From positions 13,412 to 77,411 of the forward strand of contig JAPUDO010000050.1 in assembly GCA_027493055.1 (NCBI GenBank): a stretch of 64,000 nucleotides of DNA, written 5' to 3'. Positions 1-6,874 of this stretch are shown here, piece after piece. A model generated the notes under the pieces. The model had not been told where the DNA came from. It searched no databases and was given only the letters and a program-made list of their open reading frames with translations. The number at the start of each line of letters is the position of its first letter. Position 1 is the first letter of the stretch. This DNA comes from Niabella sp. (GTDB taxonomy: Bacteria > Bacteroidota > Bacteroidia > Chitinophagales > Chitinophagaceae). Position numbers and translations under genes: made by a program.

Positions 1-1
1 C

Positions 2-202
2 TATTGGGCCAGGATAAGAAGGGATAGTACCAATTACAGGAAATAATTAAAAAGAAATATACCCGAAAAGAAGGACAGCACGAAAGTAGGCACAGGGCTT
101 AAAACAACTAAAGCCCCCGGTGATAAAAAAGACCTGGAAAGAAAAGAATACTGGGCAATTATTGACAATAAAAAGCACACACGCAAAGCCGGAAACATTT
201 AG
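2..202 (+). pseudogene. mrdA: Probable C-terminal tail of penicillin-binding protein 2 (MrdA), with in-frame TAA
   Basis: The frame starting at base 2 is open to a TAA at 44-46, then continues open to a TAG at 200-202, one base before the rodA ATG at 204. The part before the stop reads YWARIRRDSTNYRK. The part after it is Lys-rich and looks coding (begins LKRNIPEKKDSTKV). A stop one base before rodA is the usual mrdA-rodA operon spacing, so I infer that the gene once ended at 202 and that TAA replaces a Tyr-like codon. Alternatives are that the protein truly ends at 46 and the rest is untranslated, or that the base call is wrong. Identity as MrdA rests on the neighbour and the basic tail, not on a catalytic domain, which lies outside the window. 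Confidence 0.4.
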
Positions 203-203
203 C

Positions 204-1544
204 ATGAGCCAACAGAAAACAGAAATATCAAAAGGGGTAGATTATATTTTAATAATTGTCTATTTAATTTTACTGGCTATTGGCTTTACCGCCATTTTTG
301 CAGTTACGTATAAAGATGGCGACCCCGTATTACAAAGTTTCTTAAACTATAAAACCGATTATAGCAAACAGTTCTACTTTGGGTGCATCGCTATGGTTTT
401 AGGGCTGTTTATACTGCTTACAGACAGTAAATTCTTTCCTGCTACAGCCAATCTCTGGTATATAGGCGGTATATTATTATTGTTGCTGGTTTTCCCTTTC
501 CACTCTGCTGTAAAAGGCACTGAGTCTATTATAAAAGTAGGCGGTTTTCAGTTCCAGCCCGCTGAGTTTTGTAAAATAAGCGTGGCGCTGGCATTGGCAA
601 AATATCTGTCATTGCCCGAAATGGATTTCAGCAAACCCAGGTCCCAGCTCATTGCTGCCGGTATTACACTTCTTCCTGCCGTGTTATCTATTTTGCAAAA
701 AGAAACTGGTTTAGCCCTGGTGTTTTTTGCCTTTTTCCTCGTAATGTTCAGGGAAGGCCTGCCGGCAATTTACATTATTGTTGGCTTTGCTGCGGCAACA
801 CTGGTAGTAGCTACTTTACTGCTCGACAAAAATGTGCTGGCTATCATCCTGGCAGTGATAACCGCCCTTGCCATCCTCTTTAACCAAAGACAGATAAAGA
901 GGGATAAGGGCGTTTTGGTAAAGATTGTTTTGATTGGCTTGCTCTGTATTGGTATTCAGCGCTTTGGTGTGCCGTTCCTGTTTACCCACGTGTTTGAAAA
1001 GCACCAGGTAGAGCGTATTTTCAGCACTATTGGCCGGGATATTCCTGAGGAATATATAAAGGGAGAGGTGAAAGTAGATGCTAAAACAGGCAAACAAAAA
1101 AATACTGCGGATTATAATGTGAAACAGTCCAAAATAGCCATTGGCAGTGGCGGGCTGTGGGGCAAGGGCTTGCTTAGCGGTACCCAAACCCGGTATGGCT
1201 TTGTTCCGGAACAGCGTACCGATTTTATTTTTGATGCCATCGGGGAAGGTTTTGGATTTATAGGCAGCGCTCTGCTTTTAGGGCTTTACCTGCTCCTGCT
1301 TTTCAGGATCGTAACTATTGCCGAACGCCAGCGAAGTACTTTTAGCCGCTGTTATGCTTATGGAGTGGCGTCGGTGTTCTTTTTCCACATAGCTATTAAT
1401 ATTGCCATGACGGTAGGACTGGCTCCCGTGATAGGTATTCCCCTGCCTTTTGTAAGCTACGGTGGTACCTCGCTACTTACCAATAGCGTGCTGCTTTTTA
1501 TATTGATACGGCTTGATGCCGACAGGCAAATGGTACTGCGTTAA
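204..1544 (+). CDS. rodA: Rod shape-determining protein RodA (SEDS peptidoglycan polymerase)
   Basis: This is a polytopic SEDS-family protein of about 446 residues, with roughly ten hydrophobic segments. RodA polymerises glycan strands at the inner membrane together with PBP2 in the elongation complex. The family signature near the end is clear: PEQRTDFIFDAIGEGFGF, followed by GIPLPFVSYGGTS, the loop that also occurs in FtsW. A longer reading with a GTG start at 120 is possible, but its extra 28 residues are hydrophilic and overlap the likely mrdA tail, so I choose ATG 204. The loop around residues 270-320 is unusually charged and carries a Lys-rich stretch. Family assignment is secure. RodA over FtsW is inferred from the position after the probable mrdA. 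Confidence 0.9.
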   Translation: MSQQKTEISKGVDYILIIVYLILLAIGFTAIFAVTYKDGDPVLQSFLNYKTDYSKQFYFGCIAMVLGLFILLTDSKFFPATANLWYIGGILLLLLVFPFHSAVKGTESIIKVGGFQFQPAEFCKISVALALAKYLSLPEMDFSKPRSQLIAAGITLLPAVLSILQKETGLALVFFAFFLVMFREGLPAIYIIVGFAAATLVVATLLLDKNVLAIILAVITALAILFNQRQIKRDKGVLVKIVLIGLLCIGIQRFGVPFLFTHVFEKHQVERIFSTIGRDIPEEYIKGEVKVDAKTGKQKNTADYNVKQSKIAIGSGGLWGKGLLSGTQTRYGFVPEQRTDFIFDAIGEGFGFIGSALLLGLYLLLLFRIVTIAERQRSTFSRCYAYGVASVFFFHIAINIAMTVGLAPVIGIPLPFVSYGGTSLLTNSVLLFILIRLDADRQMVLR

Positions 1545-1561
1545 AATTTTTTTCAAATTAC

Positions 1562-1589
1562 TGTAACTTTTTATTTTCCCGTCCGTATA
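1562..1589 (+). promoter_or_regulatory. Candidate ECF-type promoter for the sigma/anti-sigma cassette
   Basis: TGTAAC at 1562-1567, a 16-base spacer, then CGTATA at 1584-1589. ECF promoters typically carry an AAC core at -35 and CGT at -10 with about 16 bases between, so this could be an autoregulated promoter of the sigma gene 170 bases downstream. It also overlaps the end of the rodA transcript region. Inference only; no transcript start is known. Confidence 0.4.
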
Positions 1590-1627
1590 ATTTATACAGG
1601 AGCGGTTGGAAGAGTGTAGCATATAAA

Positions 1628-1662
1628 ATGTACGATGTATGATGTACGATGTTCGATGTATG
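1628..1662. repeat. Heptanucleotide array, unit ATGTWYG x5
   Basis: Five consecutive 7-base units: ATGTACG, ATGTATG, ATGTACG, ATGTTCG, ATGTATG, with no spacers. The array sits in the leader between rodA and the sigma gene. It is one of several arrays in the window with 7-base periodicity but unrelated unit sequence. Confidence 0.85.
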
Positions 1663-1761
1663 ATATCAGGAGTAGGGTGTTCTTTTGATAAAAGATTACC
1701 GGGATTGTTCACCTGCTGGTTTAAATGATAAAAAATTGTTTTACAAAGGCGTGGCCTGCTT

Positions 1762-2247
1762 ATGACAGAGAAAGAATATAATAATTGTGTTACGGAGTAT
1801 GCGGATGCACTATACAGGTTCATGCTTAAAACTTTAAAGCACCGGCCGGATGCGGAGGATATGGTGCAGAATGCCTACGAAGTGTTATGGCAGAACCGGC
1901 AGGAGATAAAAACGGAAACCGCGAAAGCATATCTTTTTAAAGTGGCCTATAATAAAATGATAGACCATTACAGGAAGAACAGCAGAATGGACCTGAGCGA
2001 TAATTTTGATCACCTGGAAAGAGGGATAGTGGAACGGCGCGACAACCTGAAAGCTGTATTGGAAGATGCTTTGGGCCGCCTGTCGGAGCAAAACCGGTCG
2101 CTGGTGTTATTAAAAGATTATGAAGGGTACAGTTATGAAGAGATCGGGCAAATTACCGGCCTCAGCGCATCGCAGGTAAAAGTGTACCTGCACCGGTCCA
2201 GGCTGCAGCTAAAGGCCTACCTGGTGAAAATGGACAATTTAGTTTAA
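1762..2247 (+). CDS. RNA polymerase ECF sigma factor (sigma-70 family)
   Basis: A 161-residue ECF sigma factor with only regions 2 and 4. Region 2 spans about residues 10-75 (includes HRPDAEDMVQNAYEVLW, matching the D-A-E-D-hydrophobic pattern of region 2.2). Region 4 spans about 95-155 (LKDYEGYSYEEIGQITGLS then a helix-turn-helix ending SQVKVYLHRSR). It directs RNA polymerase to its target promoters. The gene is followed after 16 bases by an anti-sigma-like membrane protein and two outer-membrane barrel proteins, which suggests a cell-envelope signalling cassette. An ECF-like promoter lies upstream, consistent with autoregulation. Start is ATG 1762, giving a normal family length. Confidence 0.92.
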   Translation: MTEKEYNNCVTEYADALYRFMLKTLKHRPDAEDMVQNAYEVLWQNRQEIKTETAKAYLFKVAYNKMIDHYRKNSRMDLSDNFDHLERGIVERRDNLKAVLEDALGRLSEQNRSLVLLKDYEGYSYEEIGQITGLSASQVKVYLHRSRLQLKAYLVKMDNLV

Positions 2248-2263
2248 GTTTTAAAAAGGAAGC

Positions 2264-3265
2264 ATGCAGATCAACCACAGTAATTACGAAGAATTTTTCC
2301 TGATGTATGCAGATGATGAGCTGTCTGCAGCTGAAAGGGAAATGGTGGATGCATTTATACAGCAAAATCCCGGTTTAAAGGCTGAGCTGGATTTGTTGCT
2401 GGATACAGTATCAAAAAGCGATGCGCATATCCGTTTTGAGGATAAGGAAAAGCTGATGGCTGTAAATGGCTTCAGAGAAGAAGAGCTGCTTACCTACCTG
2501 GATGGAGAAGGTGGCTCAGAAGCGGCTGCCATTGAAAAAGCGATCAAAGAAAATGAAGATACAAAACAGCAGATTGCCCTGCTGGAAAAGCTATATTTCA
2601 AACCAGATATTTCAGTTACTTACCCCCATAAAGAGGCTTTATACAGAAGGGCCAGGATTATAAAAATGGACTGGTGGAAAATAGCGGTAGCCGCTTCATT
2701 GCTGCTCCTGGTAAGTGCCTGGGTATTTTTTTATAAAGAGGATACAGATATAGAAAAACCTTTAGCTGTGGCAGATACATTAAGGCCGGAGCCTTTAAGA
2801 GAAATAAACCCGCAGGCAACTCCTGCTGATACAACGCCGGCAAAAAATGTGGTTATAGAGCCCCTGCAATATGTGAAAGCGTCAAAGCAGGAAGATAAGC
2901 CCAAAAAAGATGAAGCCCTGGTTGCCGCTTCCCAACTTAAAGAACCGGTACCTGTGAGCCAGCCTGATAGAAAAATAGCAGAAGGCGTGCGGGCACCACA
3001 GTTAAGTGAGGCAGAAAGAATAGTTGTGCCTGTTACAAAAGCTCAGGATAATAATATTACGGGAACAGCTAAAGAAAAACCTGTTGTGCAAACGGCAAAC
3101 GAAATGGTGATACAGGCTGCCGTTACTGAAGCCCCCGTAAAGGAAAAGAAAAACTCTTTGCTTAAAAAAATAGGAAAGAAAATTGGCGACCGTGCCCTGG
3201 ATATTTTATCTGATGATGGTGAGGATATACATGTAGCCGGATTTGCTATCAACGTAAGAAAATAA
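2264..3265 (+). CDS. Anti-sigma-factor-like single-pass membrane protein
   Basis: A 333-residue protein beginning 16 bases after the sigma gene. The cytoplasmic N-terminus has two similar segments: about residues 8-50 (MYADDELSAAEREMVDAFI) and about 70-115 (LLTYLDGEGGSEAAAIEKAI). Both have the acidic start and helical layout of Bacteroidota anti-sigma N-domains, so the domain may be duplicated. One transmembrane helix lies at about 133-155 (WWKIAVAASLLLLVSAWVFF). The remaining 180 residues are periplasmic, rich in Pro, Lys and Glu, with a conserved-looking basic C-terminus. No zinc-binding HxxxCxxC motif is visible. By position and topology it likely holds the sigma factor at the membrane. 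The sensed signal is unknown. Confidence 0.7.
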   Translation: MQINHSNYEEFFLMYADDELSAAEREMVDAFIQQNPGLKAELDLLLDTVSKSDAHIRFEDKEKLMAVNGFREEELLTYLDGEGGSEAAAIEKAIKENEDTKQQIALLEKLYFKPDISVTYPHKEALYRRARIIKMDWWKIAVAASLLLLVSAWVFFYKEDTDIEKPLAVADTLRPEPLREINPQATPADTTPAKNVVIEPLQYVKASKQEDKPKKDEALVAASQLKEPVPVSQPDRKIAEGVRAPQLSEAERIVVPVTKAQDNNITGTAKEKPVVQTANEMVIQAAVTEAPVKEKKNSLLKKIGKKIGDRALDILSDDGEDIHVAGFAINVRK

Positions 3266-3284
3266 AAGTGTAAACAATATCGTT

Positions 3285-4136
3285 ATGTTACAGAAATTTT
3301 TACCAGCTGTCGTATGCTTTTTAATGGGTGTTGCAGCGTATGCTCAAAAAGATACAACCGAAGTTACTGTACGGGTAATTACAGAAAAGAATAAGAAAAA
3401 AGTGATTGTGGATGCTGACGGAAATGTGTACCAGAAAACAGTCCGTCGCAAAAACGTTACTACAAGCTGGCTGGGAGGCCTTGATCTGGGATTTGCCAAT
3501 TTTGTGGATAATACAGCTTATGGCTCTGCCGGGACAGAAGCAGTTGCTCCGGGAAGCACTGCAGATTGGTTCGATCTTAAGAATGGTAAATCGGTAAATG
3601 TAAACCTGTGGATACTCAGTCAGAAAGTTAACCTGGTAAGCCATACTGTAAATCTTAAATATGCCCTGGGGCTGGAGCTTAACAATTATCGTTATAAAAG
3701 CCCCATCCGTTATAATGAGAGTGCCCCGTACGTCCGTTGGGACAATACAGCAGGCCGTACTTATTCAAAAAATAAGCTGGCTGCCGATTATGTAACTTTT
3801 CCTTTAATGCTCAACTTCGATTTTGGAAAAAATACCGGCAATTCTTTCAAATATAAAAAAGGCAGTGATGTTGTTTTTTCTTACGGAAAGGCCCGCCAAT
3901 GGGGCTTTAGCGCAGGTATCAGCGCGGGGTACTTATACAGTTCCCGCAACAAGACCATTACTTCTGACGAGGGAAAAGAAAAGTTGAAAGATAACTTCAG
4001 CCTGCGCCCCTGGAAGCTGGCCTATGTGGCAGAGATCAATTTAGGCTATATCAGCCTGTATGGTTCTTATGCTGCAAAAAGCATGTTCAAAAACGGTCTG
4101 GATATGACACCTTATACAGTTGGTATCAGGTTTTAA
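3285..4136 (+). CDS. Outer-membrane beta-barrel-like protein, paralogue 1 of 2
   Basis: A 283-residue exported protein. Residues 1-20 form a signal peptide ending near AAYA. A short charged segment (residues 25-55) precedes alternating hydrophobic strands that end in an aromatic residue (GIRF), as in outer-membrane barrels. It shares the motifs NKLAADYVTFP, GYLYSSRNKTITSDEGK and RPWKLAYVAEINLG with the next gene, so the two are tandem duplicates. Both follow the sigma/anti-sigma pair closely and are probably part of the same transcript. The family resembles PorT-like/outer-membrane-beta-barrel proteins of Bacteroidota. Function is not known. Confidence 0.7.
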   Translation: MLQKFLPAVVCFLMGVAAYAQKDTTEVTVRVITEKNKKKVIVDADGNVYQKTVRRKNVTTSWLGGLDLGFANFVDNTAYGSAGTEAVAPGSTADWFDLKNGKSVNVNLWILSQKVNLVSHTVNLKYALGLELNNYRYKSPIRYNESAPYVRWDNTAGRTYSKNKLAADYVTFPLMLNFDFGKNTGNSFKYKKGSDVVFSYGKARQWGFSAGISAGYLYSSRNKTITSDEGKEKLKDNFSLRPWKLAYVAEINLGYISLYGSYAAKSMFKNGLDMTPYTVGIRF

Positions 4137-4175
4137 AGAAAATTCACACAGGTGAGATATTTTTCCTGTAAGATG

Positions 4176-4183
4176 TATCTTTA
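4176..4183 (+). promoter_or_regulatory. Candidate -7 box TATCTTTA
   Basis: TATCTTTA fits the Bacteroidota -7 consensus TAnnTTTG with one mismatch. It ends four bases before the ATG at 4188, so a transcript from it would be nearly or fully leaderless. No TTG is seen at the expected -33 position. Weak evidence. Confidence 0.3.
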
Positions 4184-4187
4184 CAGG

Positions 4188-5060
4188 ATGATGCGATTTT
4201 TTTTGTTACTGATCCTGGCCTTTGTTGCTTATACCTCGGTAGCGCAGGATAAACCTAAGCCAGATACGCTTGAAATTGGCGGTATTACTATCATCAGGGA
4301 TAATGATCCTGATGCGCTGGCCCCCGCCCCCAAAAAAGGATTCCTGAAAAAACTAAGCAGCCGTACCAGCCCTAGAAAAATAAAGACCCAATGGGCTACT
4401 ATTGATCTCGGGATATCCAATTATGTAGATAATACTGATTATACAAGCGCTGAAGCTAAAGGATATGCTGCTGGTGATGTAAATTCAAAATGGCTGGATC
4501 TGAAACCTTTCAAATCCCGTAATGTCAATATCTGGCTGGTTACCCAGCAATTTGACCTGCTGAGCCATTATATTAATTTTCAGTATGGATTTGGGATGGA
4601 ATTGAATAACTATCATTATAAGCAGCCCATCCGGTACGAAGCTCAAACGCCTGCCGTAGAAGATGCACCTGTTATTTTTTTAGATGAAACCCCCAACCGC
4701 ACCTATAAAAAGAATAAGCTGGCTGCCGATTATGTCACTATTCCGGTAATGCTTAATTTCAATCTAACTCCTTACCGTCTTTACCCGTTTGAGGTTAGTG
4801 CAGGTGTCAGCGTTGGTTATTTGTATAGTGCGCGTAATAAGGTTATTACTTCAGACGAGGGTAAAACAAGAACACGGGGCGATTTTGATATGCGGCCCTG
4901 GAAATTGTCTTATATAGCCGAAGTAAACCTGGGCATTCTCAGGCTGTACGGATCTTATGCATTTAAAAGTATGTACCTGCGGGGGCTTGATATCACACCC
5001 TATAATTTCGGCATCAGGATAAAGCCGGTAGAAATCTTCGGAAAAGTAGAAACGAATTAG
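4188..5060 (+). CDS. Outer-membrane beta-barrel-like protein, paralogue 2 of 2
   Basis: About 290 residues, with a signal peptide (MMRFFLLLILAFVAYTSVA then Q). A GTG at 4152 would add 12 residues in front of the signal peptide, so I prefer ATG 4188 or 4191. After a 35-residue linker with a basic run, the barrel region repeats the motifs of the upstream paralogue (NKLAADYVTIP, GYLYSARNKVITSDEGK, RPWKLSYIAEVNLG). It ends with a short extra tail after GIRI. The two copies are clearly homologous but well diverged, so the duplication is not recent. The role is unknown. The link with the ECF cassette suggests a regulated envelope protein. Confidence 0.7.
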   Translation: MMRFFLLLILAFVAYTSVAQDKPKPDTLEIGGITIIRDNDPDALAPAPKKGFLKKLSSRTSPRKIKTQWATIDLGISNYVDNTDYTSAEAKGYAAGDVNSKWLDLKPFKSRNVNIWLVTQQFDLLSHYINFQYGFGMELNNYHYKQPIRYEAQTPAVEDAPVIFLDETPNRTYKKNKLAADYVTIPVMLNFNLTPYRLYPFEVSAGVSVGYLYSARNKVITSDEGKTRTRGDFDMRPWKLSYIAEVNLGILRLYGSYAFKSMYLRGLDITPYNFGIRIKPVEIFGKVETN

Positions 5061-5062
5061 GC

Positions 5063-5578
5063 GTGAAAAATAAATCGGTCTTCTTCACTGCAACCCTTCA
5101 CAAATTTGAGGCAAATGCTGATAAAATAGGCTGGACTTACATTGAAATACCTGCCGATATTGCAGCAGAATTAAAGCCTGGTAATAAAAAAGCTTTCAGG
5201 GTAAAGGGGAAGCTGGATCATTATGCCATCTCCGGCGTGTCTTTACTGCCGGCAGGCCAGGGGAGTTTTTTAATGGCTGTTAATGCAGCTATGCGAAAGG
5301 GTATTGCGAAAAGACATGGTGCTGTAGTGCAGGTTTCCCTTATTGTTGATGAGAAAGAATACGAACTGAATAAGGATTTTATTGCCTGCCTCTCCGATGA
5401 CCCTAATGCTTTGGCTTTTTTCAACAACCTGCCGCGTTCTCACCAAAACTATTTCAGCAAGTGGATTGACGAAGCCAAAACCGAAGCCACTAAGGTAAAG
5501 CGGATTTCCCAGTCTGTTTTTGGTCTGGCCAATAAAATGGATTTTGGACAAATGATACGCTATTACCGGGGAAAATAG
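5063..5578 (+). CDS. YdeI/OmpD-associated family protein with DUF1905 domain
   Basis: A 171-residue cytosolic protein starting at a GTG two bases after the previous stop, which suggests translational coupling. Residues about 5-100 match the DUF1905 fold (VFFTATLHKFEANADKIGWTY..., ending in a VxVSLIVDEKEY-type strand). Residues about 110-165 match the YdeI/OmpD-associated C-terminal segment (LPRSHQNYFSKWIDEAKTE, then a Lys/Arg-rich helix). The biochemical function of the family is not established. The arrangement of DUF1905 followed by YdeI-like is common in Bacteroidota. Confidence 0.8.
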   Translation: MKNKSVFFTATLHKFEANADKIGWTYIEIPADIAAELKPGNKKAFRVKGKLDHYAISGVSLLPAGQGSFLMAVNAAMRKGIAKRHGAVVQVSLIVDEKEYELNKDFIACLSDDPNALAFFNNLPRSHQNYFSKWIDEAKTEATKVKRISQSVFGLANKMDFGQMIRYYRGK

Positions 5579-5616
5579 CTGGGGCAGACCGGGACGGTCA
5601 GACCCTGTTCCTGCGC

Positions 5617-5642
5617 CCAGGTCACACGGAGGACTGACCTGG
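5617..5642. terminator. Hairpin between convergent genes
   Basis: CCAGGTCA at 5617-5624 pairs perfectly with TGACCTGG at 5635-5642 around a 10-base loop. It lies between the plus-strand YdeI-like gene and the minus-strand DinB-like gene, overlapping the latter's last codons. No U-tract follows, so intrinsic termination is uncertain. Confidence 0.4.
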
Positions 5643-6122
5643 TTGTGCAGCCCCTTCCCTGATCAGCTTCTTAAGCAATACAATTTGTCCCAGGTGGTAA
5701 TAAATATGCTGGATCATCGCATTGATATTATGATAATTGCTTCCGTAGTTTAAATTGGCAAAAGGTTGCTCCCAATATTCCGGCGATTTTTGGCTGATAA
5801 GCTCCGCGAATCTTTCCGCATTCAGCCACAACTTCTCTTTTAGTTGTTCCCAATCTTCTTCTGACAAAATGGACGGTGCATCAAAACTGTATTTATCGCT
5901 TATTTTCAAAGGGCCGCCTTCCAATACTTTTGCAATCCCTTCTACATAATAGTTAAGGTGAAATGTCAGCGTTGCAATGGTATTGTGATCGCTGATTTTA
6001 GTTGTAGCCTGTTTAAAAGTTGTATTTTCCAATTGTGCTTTAAGGCTGGTGGTAGATACCCAGTCCTTAGAGAGGTATACATTTCTAAATTGGTCTGCCA
6101 GGTCTTGTGATAATTTTTTCAT
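5622..6122 (-). CDS. DinB-like four-helix-bundle protein
   Basis: A 166-residue all-helical protein of the DinB/YfiT superfamily. These are metal-binding proteins, often annotated as putative damage-inducible or thiol transferase. Histidines expected as metal ligands can be seen at the usual places (TLTFHLNYYV in helix 2 and HIYYHLGQIVLLKKL in helix 4). The latter motif, HxxYHxGQ, is typical of the family. It stands upstream of, and in the opposite order to, no obvious partner. The start of the toxin-like gene 6127-6489 is on the same strand just upstream, so they may be cotranscribed. The substrate is unknown. Confidence 0.75.
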   Translation of the reverse strand: MKKLSQDLADQFRNVYLSKDWVSTTSLKAQLENTTFKQATTKISDHNTIATLTFHLNYYVEGIAKVLEGGPLKISDKYSFDAPSILSEEDWEQLKEKLWLNAERFAELISQKSPEYWEQPFANLNYGSNYHNINAMIQHIYYHLGQIVLLKKLIREGAAQPGQSSV

Positions 6123-6126
6123 GGGT

Positions 6127-6489
6127 TTATTGACCTTTTTTGTAAATACGCTGACGTATATTATTACCTTCTATAACGGAAAAAGTATTGTTAAATACAA
6201 TATGACCCTCCTCTAACAGTTTTATTAATAATTGTGCTGCAGCGAGGGGTGTATTGCCTTTTTCTCTGAAGAAAATAACTGCAGGCGGATTTTCTTTGCT
6301 ATATCTGAAGATTAACTCGCCGTAATCTTTATCAAAAGTGAGAATAATGAGGTTGCTGGCTATCGCTATTTCGATAACTTGCATATCCGTTATAGACGGA
6401 TTCTCTTCCTGAATGCTGACGACCTCATATCCATGTTTTCTCAATAAATGGATACCTGGAAGCGGGAAGTTTTCATTTGCCAGAAACAT
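6127..6489 (-). CDS. DUF5615 PIN-like protein (toxin-like)
   Basis: A 120-residue PIN-like domain of the DUF5615 type. Visible acidic motifs are ANENFP at residues 4-9, DMQVIEIA at about 35, and TFDKDYGEL at about 53-61, the last being the conserved D-x-D-[FY] block. Such proteins are predicted RNases and usually pair with a DUF433 partner, which here ends where this gene begins (shared base 6489). The first acidic motif is NE rather than DE, so one canonical acidic ligand is replaced. Similar ANEN variants are, as far as I recall, not rare in Bacteroidota. Toxin activity is inferred from family and pairing only. Confidence 0.8.
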   Translation of the reverse strand: MFLANENFPLPGIHLLRKHGYEVVSIQEENPSITDMQVIEIAIASNLIILTFDKDYGELIFRYSKENPPAVIFFREKGNTPLAAAQLLIKLLEEGHIVFNNTFSVIEGNNIRQRIYKKGQ

Positions 6490-6719
6490 TATGCTGAAAT
6501 AGGTAGGTATAATTCTTGTTGCAGGCAGTTTTTTAAATATGCAAAAACCGCTTTTAAAGAGTCAGATGAAAGAAATGGATAAGCCTCTAAGATCTGGTTT
6601 TCTGTCCATCCTGATTCAAAAAGGTCTAAAACCAGTTCAACAGAAACTCTTGTTCCTTTTATAATGGGTTTGCCTAATAAGATATCCTTATCTGAAATAA
6701 TATGATCCTGCCATTTCAT
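6489..6719 (-). CDS. DUF433 domain protein (antitoxin-like)
   Basis: A 76-residue DUF433 protein. The motif DKDILLGKPIIKGTRVSVELVL and the following ENQILEAYPFLSSDSLKAVF are diagnostic of the family, which has a winged-helix/HTH fold related to VapB-type antitoxins. It overlaps the DUF5615 gene by one base, so the two form a bicistronic toxin-antitoxin-like module. A -7-like box lies four bases upstream of the ATG. DUF433 proteins probably bind both the operator and the partner. This has not been shown for this pair. Confidence 0.85.
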   Translation of the reverse strand: MKWQDHIISDKDILLGKPIIKGTRVSVELVLDLFESGWTENQILEAYPFLSSDSLKAVFAYLKNCLQQELYLPISA

Positions 6720-6723
6720 ATAA

Positions 6724-6731
6724 TAAAGTTA
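6724..6731 (-). promoter_or_regulatory. Candidate -7 box TAACTTTA for the DUF433/DUF5615 module
   Basis: On the minus strand TAACTTTA (TAnnTTTG consensus with one mismatch) ends four bases before the DUF433 ATG at 6719. Transcription from it would start at or inside the first codons. No clear -33 TTG. Confidence 0.3.
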
Positions 6732-6813
6732 TTACTTTTCCCGAATAAATGGACTTATGTACTCCATAAAGCCTCGCTCTTTTGCACTTTCACAGCGGCC
6801 TGCAGAGGATGAG

Positions 6814-6848
6814 AAATCTTAAATCTCAAATCATAAATCCTAAATATC
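6814..6848. repeat. Heptanucleotide array, unit AAATCNN x5
   Basis: Five head-to-tail 7-base units: AAATCTT, AAATCTC, AAATCAT, AAATCCT, AAATATC. The array lies directly upstream of the glyS promoter box and occupies the place where a -33 element would be expected. Confidence 0.85.
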
Positions 6849-6859
6849 AATTCGTCCCG

Positions 6860-6867
6860 TATTTTTG
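6860..6867 (+). promoter_or_regulatory. -7 box TATTTTTG of glyS
   Basis: TATTTTTG matches TAnnTTTG exactly and is followed by C, as usual in Bacteroidota. The glyS ATG is seven bases further on, so the mRNA would be leaderless or nearly so. It also argues for ATG 6875 as the start. Confidence 0.45.
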
Positions 6868-6874
6868 CAGCCTT

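Noticed and set aside
120-203. GTG start giving a 28-residue longer RodA
   Set aside because: The extra residues are hydrophilic and overlap the likely mrdA tail; ATG 204 gives a normal N-terminus.
816-1187. 123-codon open frame on the minus strand inside rodA
   Set aside because: Lies entirely within a confident gene on the other strand and has no recognisable feature.
1628-1662. Possible CRISPR array
   Set aside because: Units of 7 bases without spacers cannot be CRISPR; classed as a micro-tandem array.
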